Positions 17,194 through 25,827 of a DNA stretch of 64,000 bases are shown here, one piece after another; position 1 is the first letter of the stretch; each line of letters begins with the position of its first letter. The stretch lies in contig CAIWKE010000030.1 of assembly GCA_903913215.1 (NCBI GenBank), forward strand, positions 1 through 64,000. Reading direction: 5' to 3'. The notes under the pieces are model-generated. The model searched no databases, was not told where the DNA came from, and saw only the letters and a program-made list of their open reading frames with translations. The translations under genes were made by a program, and so were the position numbers. This DNA comes from an uncultured Holophagaceae bacterium. Lineage in GTDB: Bacteria > Acidobacteriota > Holophagae > Holophagales > Holophagaceae.

Positions 17194-19581
17194 ATGGTTC
17201 AGTTCAACACGCGAGCGAACGAGATCCTGCTCAAACTGGTCTATTACGGGCCAGGTCTCTCGGGCAAGACGACCAACCTGCAGTCACTTCACGCCATGTG
17301 TTCAGACACGCAGCGGGGGGAGATGTTCTCCGTCAACACCCAGGAGGACCGGACCCTCTTCTTCGACCTGCTGCCCATCAACCTGGGCTACATCTACGGT
17401 AACGCCATCCATCTCCAGATCTACACGGTGCCTGGCCAGGTGCAGTACGACGCCAGTCGCCGAGTGGTGCTGGGCGGGGCTGACGGTGTGGTCTTCGTGG
17501 CGGACTCCAGCGAAGCCAAGATGCAGGACAACGTGGACTCGCTGTCGAACCTCTACCACAACCTCAATGCGAACCGCTTGAACATCAAGCAGATCCCCTT
17601 CGTCATCCAATACAACAAGCGGGACCTGCCGGACAGCATGGCTGTGGGAGTGATGAATCGGCGCCTCAACTTCAGGAGCGTCCCCTTCTTCGAGTCCGTG
17701 GCCAATAGGGGCGACGGGGTTCTGGACACCTTCCTGTCCATCACCCGCGAGACTGTCGGCTACACCTTCAAGAAGTACCACCTGGACAAGAAGATCAAGG
17801 ACTTCGACGAGATGCTCAATCTCATCGAATCCAACGTGCGGACCAGCATGCGCGAGCTGCCGCCCCCGCAGGATTCCCCCTCGGTACCCTCCGTGGAGTC
17901 CACGGTACTTCGGCACAGCAATGTGAGCGTGGCCGACCTGGTGCCCGGCAAGGTGGCCGATGCCCAGGAGCTGTTGGAGGATGCCCTCAAGTCCAATATG
18001 GAGACCGCGCGGCTCTATTCGGAGCTGAAGCAGGTCAAGGATTCACTGGAAAAGAAGAGCGAGGAGATGAGCCAGCTTTACTCCCAGCTGGACCGGGCCA
18101 ACCAGGACAACCTCAAGACCCGGCGCTACCTGGAAGGGCTGGTGCAGAACATCGGCGAAGCGGTCATCTCCTACTCGCCTGAAGGCAAGATCCTCACCTG
18201 GAACATGGCCGCCGAGCGCATCTTCGGCTATTCGCGTCCTGAGATCGTGGGCCGGAGCATGGCCCAGCTGATCCCCGACCCCCTGCTGGGGGAGCTGAGC
18301 CAAGTGGCGCAGCAGGTGGCCCAGGGCCAGGTGGTGCGGGATATGGCCACGACCCGGCTCCGCAAGGGCAGTGTGGCCTTCCCCGCCAGCATCACTTACG
18401 CCCCGGTCCGGGGCAGCGATGATCGCGTCCTGGCCTTCTCGGCCCTGGTGCGAGACATGTCTGAGCAGAAGGTGTTGCAGGATCGGCTCATCACCTCCCA
18501 GAAGCACGAGGCCCTGGGCCGCCTGGTGCCCTCCCTCTTCCATGACGTCACCAACCAGCTCACGCCGGTCCTCCTGGAAGCGCGGATGATCGCCGAGTCC
18601 AGCCTGGACCCTCACCAGGCCGAGCAGGCGGCACGGCTCTCCAAGGCCGTGGATGCGGTGCAGGAACTGCTGCGACCCCTTCAGACCGTCCTGAATCCCC
18701 CCGCCCTCCAGCGGGAGCTGGCCCAGTTGAACGGGGTGGTCCAGGAAGCCATCTCCCTGGTGGAGGCCCGGGCCACGCGCCTGGGCATCACCCTTGAGGT
18801 GACTCTGGATCCGACCCTCCCGGAGACGGTGCTGGATGCGGGCCTCATGGTCCAGGCCGTGACGAACCTCCTCCTGAACGGCGTCCAGGCCCTCTCCGTC
18901 TGTGAAGTGAAGCGGCTCCGGGTGGCCACACGCAGTTCCGGCGAAAGCCTCCAGGTGGTGGTCCAGGACACGGGTTTGGCCCTGCCCGATGGCCGCCAGG
19001 CCGAGCTCTTCGATCCGGCCTGTGCTACCTCCACTGAGGCCCTGGCCCTGCCCATCGCCGATATCATCACCCGGCAGCACGGCGGACGCTTGGGGCTGCG
19101 CAGCCAAGAGGGAGTTGGCAACGCCTTCCTCCTGGAGATCCCGCTCACGGTCCCCGCCACCCCACTCGCTCCCAAAGCAGTTCCTGTGCCCGAGGGCCTC
19201 AAGGGCCGTCGCGCCCTGGTGGTGGACGACGAAAGCTTCCTCTTGGAATGCCTGGTGGACGCTCTTGGTGCCTGGGGCATGGAGGTCGCCTCCAGTACCC
19301 AGGGCGAGGAAGCCATCCAGCAGCTGGAGACCGGCGAGTTCGATGTCATCGTTTCCGACATCCGCATGCCAGGCCTTTCCGGGGTGGACCTCTACGACTG
19401 GCTCAAGGTTCAGCGCCCGGCCATGACCCGCCGGATCCTCTACACCACGGGCGATTCCTTCGATGCGAAGACTCGCACCTTCCTGGAAACGAACCAAGTG
19501 CCCTATCTGGGTAAGCCCTTTGATCTAAAGCAACTCAAACAAAGTCTGGAGCGACTGCTAGATACTCCGGTTGAGGCCTGA
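17194..19581 (+). CDS. MglA-like GTPase fused to PAS, histidine-kinase-like and receiver domains
   Basis: A 795-residue fusion. Residues 1-195 are a full MglA-type small GTPase: P-loop GPGLSGKTT (19-27), TVPGQ (78-82) followed by YDASRR, and the base-recognition NKRD (141-144). A linker with a coiled coil (about 250-305) leads to a PAS domain (about 305-425), a dimerisation region with FHDVTNQ (His in an HDxxN context) and an ATPase-like domain with NLLLNGVQAL and DTG. The expected GTGLGL ATP-lid motif is not visible: the lid reads FDPACATSTEALALPIAD. The C-terminal receiver (about 665-790) has VVDDE, SDIRMPG and a GKPF lysine. MglA proteins control cell polarity and gliding; this fusion may tie GTP state to phosphotransfer. 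Kinase activity is doubtful. Confidence 0.88.
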   Translation: MVQFNTRANEILLKLVYYGPGLSGKTTNLQSLHAMCSDTQRGEMFSVNTQEDRTLFFDLLPINLGYIYGNAIHLQIYTVPGQVQYDASRRVVLGGADGVVFVADSSEAKMQDNVDSLSNLYHNLNANRLNIKQIPFVIQYNKRDLPDSMAVGVMNRRLNFRSVPFFESVANRGDGVLDTFLSITRETVGYTFKKYHLDKKIKDFDEMLNLIESNVRTSMRELPPPQDSPSVPSVESTVLRHSNVSVADLVPGKVADAQELLEDALKSNMETARLYSELKQVKDSLEKKSEEMSQLYSQLDRANQDNLKTRRYLEGLVQNIGEAVISYSPEGKILTWNMAAERIFGYSRPEIVGRSMAQLIPDPLLGELSQVAQQVAQGQVVRDMATTRLRKGSVAFPASITYAPVRGSDDRVLAFSALVRDMSEQKVLQDRLITSQKHEALGRLVPSLFHDVTNQLTPVLLEARMIAESSLDPHQAEQAARLSKAVDAVQELLRPLQTVLNPPALQRELAQLNGVVQEAISLVEARATRLGITLEVTLDPTLPETVLDAGLMVQAVTNLLLNGVQALSVCEVKRLRVATRSSGESLQVVVQDTGLALPDGRQAELFDPACATSTEALALPIADIITRQHGGRLGLRSQEGVGNAFLLEIPLTVPATPLAPKAVPVPEGLKGRRALVVDDESFLLECLVDALGAWGMEVASSTQGEEAIQQLETGEFDVIVSDIRMPGLSGVDLYDWLKVQRPAMTRRILYTTGDSFDAKTRTFLETNQVPYLGKPFDLKQLKQSLERLLDTPVEA

Positions 19582-19638
19582 GGTTGTCCCCTGCGGCATA
19601 CTGGGGACTTCCAACGCACCTTCATCCAGGAGTCCCTC

Positions 19639-20748
19639 ATGCAGCGAAGTTGGGTACTGGCCACACTTGTGGCTTCCGGCCTTCTGGCCCAGACGCCGCC
19701 GACTGAACCCGCCCCGGCCCCGGCTCCAGTCCAGGTCCCCGAGGCCAAGCCTGAAGCGCCTGCGCCGCCCAAGCTGGAAGATCTCAAGCCCATTCCGGCG
19801 CATGGGGTCGATCTATTCGGCCAGCTCCGGCCCAGTCAGCGCAAGCTGCGCTACCACTTGCACCGCGCCGCCCTTTCCGCCCACGAGCTGGGCTTCTTCC
19901 GCAGCCATCCGCGCAGTCTGGAAGTACGTGAGGCCCTGCAGGACTTGCTGAAGGCCAAGCCGGTCATCCCCGAGAAGGTCCAGGCCGCCCTGCCCGCCGT
20001 GGAGTCCTACCTGGTGAAGCTCCGGGCCAACCATGGGCTCTACGACACCACGGGCACCAAGCTCCTCCTGGAAGGTAGCTGGAAGGATCTGCAGCAGGCC
20101 GCCCAGGGCGCGGCCAAGGGGGGCACCAAGGGCCTGGAGTCCCGGCTGGCCAAGCTGAAGGGTTTGCTCCTCGACCCCAAGGTGGATGCCGCTGCCCCCA
20201 GCTGGGCGCCTCCTGAGGCTCCAGCCAAGGGTAAGAAGGCCAAGGCCCTGAAGGCACCCAAGGCGCCTGAGGGCTTCACCGAACAGAAGGCCATCCTGGC
20301 CCTCTGGCTCAAGCGCTCCCAGGCTTGGGTGGACAACACTCGCCAGGAAGTCGAGGTCAAGGGTGAGAAGAAGACCCGCAGTCTGCCGGATCCCGCCCAG
20401 ACCAAGGCCCTCCAGGACCTCCTCACCTGGCTGGAGAAGGATGATCTGGACCTGCTGCGCGATCCCGCCTTCGCCTGGCTGGACCTGGGCCGCCTGGGCG
20501 TGGAAGGCGACAACCTGCTGGCCCAGGCGCCCGCGATCGCGGCCTCCAAGGCCCCCGAAGGCGCCCCTATTGAACCCCATGTCACGGCCAGCCTGGAACC
20601 CGTCATGGGCGAAGCCAAGCTCGCCAAGGGTGAAGAGAAGCGCAGCGTGCTGAACGAGGTGAAGCTGGGCCCCGCCCCCGCCACCCCCGCCGACATGTGG
20701 ACGACCTTCGAGGCCCAGGCCCGCAGCCGCGAATACCTGCACAAGTAG
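19639..20748 (+). CDS. Secreted protein of unknown function, weakly like the N-terminal part of M49 peptidases
   Basis: 369 residues with a signal peptide (to about residue 17) and a Pro/Ala/Glu-rich linker. Residues 55-150 (VDLFGQLRPSQRKLRYHLHRAA ... YLVKLRANHGLYD, quoted in parts) recall the N-terminal helical region of dipeptidyl-peptidase III (M49), where a similar spacing precedes its N-G-I-H-H-H segment. The zinc motif HEXXGH of that family is absent and the C-terminal half matches nothing I recognise. It lies 57 bases after the GTPase-kinase gene and before a strong terminator. Function unknown; the M49 similarity is from memory and tentative. Confidence 0.6.
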   Translation: MQRSWVLATLVASGLLAQTPPTEPAPAPAPVQVPEAKPEAPAPPKLEDLKPIPAHGVDLFGQLRPSQRKLRYHLHRAALSAHELGFFRSHPRSLEVREALQDLLKAKPVIPEKVQAALPAVESYLVKLRANHGLYDTTGTKLLLEGSWKDLQQAAQGAAKGGTKGLESRLAKLKGLLLDPKVDAAAPSWAPPEAPAKGKKAKALKAPKAPEGFTEQKAILALWLKRSQAWVDNTRQEVEVKGEKKTRSLPDPAQTKALQDLLTWLEKDDLDLLRDPAFAWLDLGRLGVEGDNLLAQAPAIAASKAPEGAPIEPHVTASLEPVMGEAKLAKGEEKRSVLNEVKLGPAPATPADMWTTFEAQARSREYLHK

Positions 20749-20760
20749 CCATTACCACCC

Positions 20761-20793
20761 AGAAACACGGGGCGCTGCGCGCCCCGTGTTTCT
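20761..20793. terminator. Bidirectional terminator between convergent genes
   Basis: A perfect 15-bp inverted repeat (20761-20775 with 20779-20793) around a 3-base loop, with short A and T runs at either end. It sits between the convergent stops of the secreted protein and the OmpR-type regulator and should end both transcripts. Confidence 0.85.
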
Positions 20794-21511
20794 ATTCCTC
20801 ACCCTTCCGCTGCTTCCCTTCCGGGTCGAACTGGTAGCCCACGCTGCGGATGGTGTGGACCCAGCGGGGGTGGTGGGGATCGTCCTCCATGACCCGGCGG
20901 ATGCGGACGATGAAGTTATCCACGGTGCGGCTGGTGGGGTAGGCGTCCTCGCCCCAGACCTTGTCCAGGATGTCCGTGCGGCTTACCACCTGGCCTGGCC
21001 GCTCCATGAGCAGCTTGAGGATCATGGATTCCTTCACGCCCAGCTGGAAAGTGCCGCTGGGCCCCTCGCCACAGAAGTTGTCGAAGTCCACCCAATAGGC
21101 GCCGAAGGGCTGCCGGCTGTTGATCTCGCGGCTCTTGTACCAGGACTCCCGGCGGAGGATGGCCCGCACCCGCAGCAGCAGCTCGCGGACCTGGAAGGGC
21201 TTGCCCAGATAGTCATCGGCGCCGGTCTCGAAGCCGTGGACCCGGTCATCGTCGGTGTTCTTGGCCGTGAGGAAGAGGATGGGCGTGAAGTTCTTGGCCG
21301 CCCGTACCCGCTCGCAGATGGTGTAGCCGTCCAGGCCCGGCAGCATGACGTCCAGGATGACCAGGTCGTAGGCCACGGCCAGGATCTCCTTGAGGGCCTG
21401 GTCGCCCCGGGGGATCCAGGTGCAGGCGAGACCTTCCAGTTCGAGGTTGAGCTTGATGCCTTCGGCGAGGCTGAGCTCGTCTTCCACCAGCAGGATCTTG
21501 GGATCGGACAC
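20792..21511 (-). CDS. OmpR/PhoB-family response regulator (orphan)
   Basis: 239 residues. The receiver has acidic pocket VEDE, phospho-acceptor Asp in LVILDVMLPGLDG, and the conserved LTAKN and GKPF. The C-terminal winged helix ends TIRSVGYQF. A GTG at 21511, preceded by GGAG, starts exactly at the receiver, so it is preferred to the longer ATG frame. No kinase gene is adjacent. It is divergent from the ArnC-like glycosyltransferase, 53 bases apart, which makes that gene a candidate target. Confidence 0.9.
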   Translation of the reverse strand: MSDPKILLVEDELSLAEGIKLNLELEGLACTWIPRGDQALKEILAVAYDLVILDVMLPGLDGYTICERVRAAKNFTPILFLTAKNTDDDRVHGFETGADDYLGKPFQVRELLLRVRAILRRESWYKSREINSRQPFGAYWVDFDNFCGEGPSGTFQLGVKESMILKLLMERPGQVVSRTDILDKVWGEDAYPTSRTVDNFIVRIRRVMEDDPHHPRWVHTIRSVGYQFDPEGKQRKGEE

Positions 21512-21564
21512 GGGAAACTCCAGGACAGGCTTCGATCCTACTAGAATGAGGCGTCGGAGCATCC

Positions 21565-22527
21565 ATGGACCCCCAAAAGAACCTATTCCTCAGCATCGTG
21601 ATCCCCATCTACAACGAGGAGGAGAACATCCCGGTGCTGTGGGAGCGCCTCAGCCGGGTCATGAACGAGCACTTCGCGGACCCTGCCAAACCCTGGGAGG
21701 TCATCTTCACGGACGACGGCAGCCGGGACCGCAGCCTGGCCATGCTCATCGATATCGCCCAGGCCGAGCCCCGGGTGCGGGTGGTGGAGTTCAATCGGAA
21801 CTACGGCCAGCACAGCGCCATCTTTGGCGCCTTCGCCGAAGTGAGGGGCGACATCATCGTCACCCTGGACGCGGACTTGCAGAACCCCCCCGAAGAGATC
21901 CCCAAACTGGTGGCCAAGGTGGAGGAAGGCTACGACGTGGTGGGCGGCTGGCGCCAAGGGCGCACCGACAACGACAGCTTCTTCCGCACCATGCCCAGCA
22001 AGATCGTCAACGCCGTCACCCGGCGCACCACGGGGGTGAAGCTGCACGACTACGGTTGCATGCTGCGGGCCTACAGCCGCGAGGTGGTGAAGGCCATGCT
22101 GCTCTGCAAAGAGCGCTCGAGCTTCATTCCGGCCCTGGCCAACAGCTTCGCCAAGCGCATCACCGAGGTGCCCGTGGCCCATGCCGAGCGGGCCGCTGGG
22201 GAGAGCAAGTACGGCGTCTGGAAGCTCATCAACCTCCAGTTCGACCTGCTCACCAGCTTCAGCCTCCTGCCCCTCCAGATGCTGAGTGTCTTTGGTGTCA
22301 TCACGGCGGCCCTGGGCTTCCTGCTCTTCCTGGGCCTGGGTGCCTACCGCTTCCTGCACCCGGAGGGCACGGCCCAGGGTGTGTTCACCCTCTTCGCCAT
22401 CCTCTTCTTCTTTGTGGGCTGCCAGTTCATCGCCTTCGGCCTCCTGGGCGAGTACATCGGCCGCATCTACCAGGAAGTGCGGGACCGGCCCCGGTACATG
22501 GTGAAGAAGGTGCACGAAAAGGAATGA
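21565..22527 (+). CDS. arnC: ArnC-like polyprenyl-phosphate glycosyltransferase (GT2)
   Basis: 320 residues. The GT2 domain has SIVIPIYNEEEN, the DDGS and DADLQNPPEEIP acidic motifs, DYGCMLRAY and ERSSFIPALA, which follow E. coli ArnC over long stretches. Two C-terminal membrane helices precede GEYIGRIY. ArnC transfers 4-deoxy-4-formamido-arabinose to undecaprenyl phosphate for lipid A modification and polycationic-peptide resistance. No other arn gene is in the window, so a GtrB-like transfer of a different sugar is an alternative. The 3' end faces the sensor-kinase stop. Confidence 0.8.
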   Translation: MDPQKNLFLSIVIPIYNEEENIPVLWERLSRVMNEHFADPAKPWEVIFTDDGSRDRSLAMLIDIAQAEPRVRVVEFNRNYGQHSAIFGAFAEVRGDIIVTLDADLQNPPEEIPKLVAKVEEGYDVVGGWRQGRTDNDSFFRTMPSKIVNAVTRRTTGVKLHDYGCMLRAYSREVVKAMLLCKERSSFIPALANSFAKRITEVPVAHAERAAGESKYGVWKLINLQFDLLTSFSLLPLQMLSVFGVITAALGFLLFLGLGAYRFLHPEGTAQGVFTLFAILFFFVGCQFIAFGLLGEYIGRIYQEVRDRPRYMVKKVHEKE

Positions 22528-22534
22528 TCCAGCC

Positions 22535-23914
22535 TCAGCCGCGGGGGAAGGCCAGGGTGACCACCAGGCCTGTGCCCTGGGCTGGTTCGCCCAGCTTGAC
22601 CTCGGCGCCCAGCGCCAGGGCCACCTCCTGGACGATGGCCAGGCCCAGGCCACAGCCCTGCGTGTGGTCATCGTGGAGGCGGGCGAAGCGTTCGAAGACC
22701 CGGGCGCGATCTGCTGGCGGGATGCCCGGGCCATTGTCCTCCACCAGGAGCACCACCGCGCTCGGAGTCTGGCGCAGGGAGACCGTGACCACGCCACTGG
22801 GCTGGGTGTAGCGGAGGGCATTGTCGACCAGATTGGCCACCAGTTCGTGGAGCATCGAAGGGGAAGCCTGCAACTCCACGGGTTCTGGTCCCAGGTCCAG
22901 GCCCAGGTCGATGTCTTTGGCCTGGGCCAGGGCGGCCTGCTCCTCCAGCACCCGCTGGACCAGATCCCCCAGGTTCACAGGTACCGGGGGACGGGGGTGC
23001 TGGACCCCGGCCTCGGCACTGGAGAGGCTCAGGAGCTGATTCACCAGGCGGGTGCCCTGGCGTACGCCCTGGAAGATGGCCCGGAGGGCCTCGTCTTTCT
23101 GGGGCGCTTCCGGGCTGCGCAGGCCAAAGTTCACCTGGGTCTGGAGCACCGTGAAGGGGGTGCGGAGCTGGTGGGAGGCGTTGGCGATGAAGCGGCTGCG
23201 CATGGACATCTGGGTATCCAGCCGCTGGATGTAGCCGTTGATGGCTTCCACCAGGGGCTGGAGCTCCTGGGCCACAGGGCCGGGATCCAGGGGCTCCAGG
23301 GAGCCAGGGTGGCGGCCTCGTACCAGGTCACCCACGCGGATGATGTCTTTGAGGCCCCAGCGCAGGGCGACCCACACCAGTACGGCGACCAGGACCAGCA
23401 TCCAGGCTTCCTGCCGCAGGCTGGTTGCCCAGAGCTGCTGGACCATAAGGGCATGGCCCTCGTAGGTCTGGGCCACCTCGATGACCACGGGCCCCGCCTC
23501 TGGGGCCGAGAAGATGGGCTGGGCATAGGCCACCACGCGCACAGGGACGCCGCGCACTTCCGCTGGGAAGTAGAGGAATTCCTCGGGATGCAGCTCGCCG
23601 GGCGGGGGTGGCAGTTCCGCGTACCCCGAGAGCAACTGCCCACCGGGGGAGGCGATGCGGTAGTACACCCGGTCCTGTTCGCCGGACTGGAAGAGCTCCA
23701 GGGCCGCGGGGGGGATGGCCACGTCCAGCTGCCCATCCTCGTAGTGGATCTGCTGGGCGATGATCCGGGCTGAGCCCAGCAGCAGGCGATCCTGGACCCG
23801 GGTGGCCGTGTGCAGGGCCTCCCGCCGGGCCAGCCAGCTGTTGAGCACCGCCGAGGCCCCCAGGGGGACCAGGAGCCAGAGCAGTAGCTGGGCGCGAAGG
23901 CTCTTACTGTTCAT
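22535..23914 (-). CDS. Two-component sensor histidine kinase (TctE/QseC-like)
   Basis: 459 residues: membrane helix about 8-26, periplasmic domain 30-165, second helix 168-188, HAMP-like linker, phospho-acceptor H248 in NASHQLRTP, then ATPase motifs NLVDNALRY, DNGPGIP and GCGLGLAIV. Architecture and residues fit the family of kinases pairing with OmpR-like regulators such as TctD. It overlaps the regulator upstream by 11 bases. With the adjacent binding protein it probably senses an organic anion in the periplasm. Confidence 0.92.
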   Translation of the reverse strand: MNSKSLRAQLLLWLLVPLGASAVLNSWLARREALHTATRVQDRLLLGSARIIAQQIHYEDGQLDVAIPPAALELFQSGEQDRVYYRIASPGGQLLSGYAELPPPPGELHPEEFLYFPAEVRGVPVRVVAYAQPIFSAPEAGPVVIEVAQTYEGHALMVQQLWATSLRQEAWMLVLVAVLVWVALRWGLKDIIRVGDLVRGRHPGSLEPLDPGPVAQELQPLVEAINGYIQRLDTQMSMRSRFIANASHQLRTPFTVLQTQVNFGLRSPEAPQKDEALRAIFQGVRQGTRLVNQLLSLSSAEAGVQHPRPPVPVNLGDLVQRVLEEQAALAQAKDIDLGLDLGPEPVELQASPSMLHELVANLVDNALRYTQPSGVVTVSLRQTPSAVVLLVEDNGPGIPPADRARVFERFARLHDDHTQGCGLGLAIVQEVALALGAEVKLGEPAQGTGLVVTLAFPRG

Positions 23915-24578
23915 AGCGCGGTTTCAGCAGGTAGCCCAGACCCCGCAGGGTGACGATGACCGCGTCGCCAGGCTCCAGCTTCTTGCGGACCCGGTGGATG
24001 TAGATCTCGATGGCGTCAGGATTCACGTCCTCGTCCAGGGAGAAGAGGCTGTCCGCGAGAGCCTTCTTGCTCACGGTCTTGCCGGACTTGATCATCAGCA
24101 TTTCCAGGACCGCATGCTCCCGGGGGGTGAGGGCCAGGGTCGACCCGGCGAGGTGAAACTCTCGGGAGTTGCTGTCGTAGACCAGGGAGGCGCAGGTGAG
24201 GATGGGATTCTTCTGCTGATTGGAGCGCCGCAGGAGGGCCCGGAGGCGGGCCTCCAGTTCGTGCACCTCGAAGGGCTTGGCCATGTAGTCGTCGGCGCCG
24301 ATATCCAGGCCCTCGATGCGGTCCTGGGTGCCACCAAAGGCCGTGAGAATGAGCACCGGTACAGGATTCCGGCGGTTCCGCAGGCGCTTCAGCACGTCCC
24401 GGCCATCCAGCCCCGGCAGGGCCAGGTCCAGGATCACCAGGTCATAGGTCTCCGTCTGCAGCAGCAGGTCCGCGTCGGTCCCATCATGGACACACTCCAC
24501 GGTGTACTTGTCCGCCTGAAGGGTGCGCGAAAGCCACTCCGAGAGCGCGCGGTTGTCCTCCACCAGCAGGATTTTCAT
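23904..24578 (-). CDS. OmpR-family response regulator (TctD-like)
   Basis: 224 residues. The receiver contains VEDN, phospho-acceptor D51 in LVILDLALPGLDG, the LTAFG switch and AKPF. The winged-helix DNA-binding half includes LTPREHAVLEMLM and ends LRGLGYLLKP. It shares an operon with the kinase (11-base overlap) and lies 20 bases after the binding-protein gene. The likely targets are the divergent porin and permease genes, by analogy with TctD. Confidence 0.93.
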   Translation of the reverse strand: MKILLVEDNRALSEWLSRTLQADKYTVECVHDGTDADLLLQTETYDLVILDLALPGLDGRDVLKRLRNRRNPVPVLILTAFGGTQDRIEGLDIGADDYMAKPFEVHELEARLRALLRRSNQQKNPILTCASLVYDSNSREFHLAGSTLALTPREHAVLEMLMIKSGKTVSKKALADSLFSLDEDVNPDAIEIYIHRVRKKLEPGDAVIVTLRGLGYLLKPRYEQ

Positions 24579-24597
24579 GGGTTGGAACCTCCGGGCC

Positions 24598-25596
24598 TCA
24601 TTTGACGGCGTTGACGAATTCCAGCGTGTAGGTGCTGCCCAGGTCGAGGGTTTTGCCTTGGATGGACTTCTCTGTGCGGGCCAGGATCCTCAGCACGTTG
24701 GCGGGCCCGGAGGCTGGCATGCGGCCATCAGGGATGAAGATGGGCTTGCTGCGGGCCAGGGCCTTCACATAGACCCCCTTATCCCCGGCGTAGAACTCAG
24801 CGGGCATCTCGCTGGCGATCTCGGCGGCGGTGTGGTTCTGGATGTAGCGCAGAGCCCGCACCAGGGCGTTCGCCAGTTTCTGCACTTCGGGTTTGTGGCG
24901 GCTCACCCAGGCGGTCTGCATGTAGAGACAGGAGGCGGGATAGGGACCGCCCAGGGCCTGAGCCGTGTCCTCGGGGGTGCGGAGGTCCACCAGGACTCGG
25001 GCAGAGCCGGTGTTCAGCAGGCGGGAGGCGGTGGGCTCTGTCGTCATGCCCGCGTGGATGGTGCCCCGGTTCATGGCCTCGATGAAGGCGTCGCCGGTCC
25101 CCACGGGGACGAAGGAGACCTGATTCAGCTTCAGCCCCGCAGACAGGACCAGGTGGCGCGACAGGAACTGGGTGGAGGAACCGAGACCCGTGACGCCAAG
25201 TGCGTGGCCTTTCAGGTCTGCCATGCCGCGGATGCCGGACAGGCGGGTGGAGACCAGCTCCACCTCACCCGGGGCCTGGGCAAACTGCACCACTGAAACC
25301 ACGGCTTTGCCCTGGGCCTGCATGTAGAGGGTGTGATCGTAGAAGCCCACCACGCCCTGGACCGAGCCCACCAGCAGCATGTCCGCGCCGTGGATGCCGG
25401 ACCACTCGCTGCGCAGTTCCACATCGAGCCCCTCGTTCGCGAAGTAGCCCAGGCGGTCCGCCAGTTTCACGGGCAGGTAGATGATCTTGTCGATGCCGCC
25501 CACCATGAGGGTGATCCGCTCGGCGCCGGGCAGGGCTGCCGAAGCACCGAGCAGCAAGCCTGCCGCCATCAGCAATCGTGCAAGTGTGCGTGGCAT
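24598..25596 (-). CDS. Periplasmic substrate-binding protein (NMT1/SsuA/TauA-like), no cognate permease
   Basis: 332 residues with a signal peptide (MPRTLARLLMAAGLLLGASA) and a two-lobe ABC binding-protein fold of the NMT1/SsuA type: YLPVKLADRLGYFANEGLD at the start and LGVTGLGSSTQ in the ligand cleft. Start ATG 25596 has GGGAGG upstream. There is no ABC ATPase or permease nearby; instead it is first in an operon with a response regulator and kinase. It may present a ligand to the kinase or serve a distant transporter. The ligand is not evident. Confidence 0.85.
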   Translation of the reverse strand: MPRTLARLLMAAGLLLGASAALPGAERITLMVGGIDKIIYLPVKLADRLGYFANEGLDVELRSEWSGIHGADMLLVGSVQGVVGFYDHTLYMQAQGKAVVSVVQFAQAPGEVELVSTRLSGIRGMADLKGHALGVTGLGSSTQFLSRHLVLSAGLKLNQVSFVPVGTGDAFIEAMNRGTIHAGMTTEPTASRLLNTGSARVLVDLRTPEDTAQALGGPYPASCLYMQTAWVSRHKPEVQKLANALVRALRYIQNHTAAEIASEMPAEFYAGDKGVYVKALARSKPIFIPDGRMPASGPANVLRILARTEKSIQGKTLDLGSTYTLEFVNAVK

Positions 25597-25827
25597 GGGC
25601 CTCCCATCTGGGCCAGGGCGCGGGGCCCGAAGCACCGCTACCAGGATGCGCGATCGCTGGGTGGCCGCCCATGGCTGCGTGACCAACAGCACATCCGTCC
25701 GGGCTGAAAGCTGGCTGAAAGGTCCGGCCTCTAGATTCCCATGTGTTTCCTGCTTTACAACTCCTCCCCCCTGGAACCTTGGATCGTGCAGTTGGCGCCC
25801 CGGGTTCCCTTCCCCCGAAGGTGCCCT

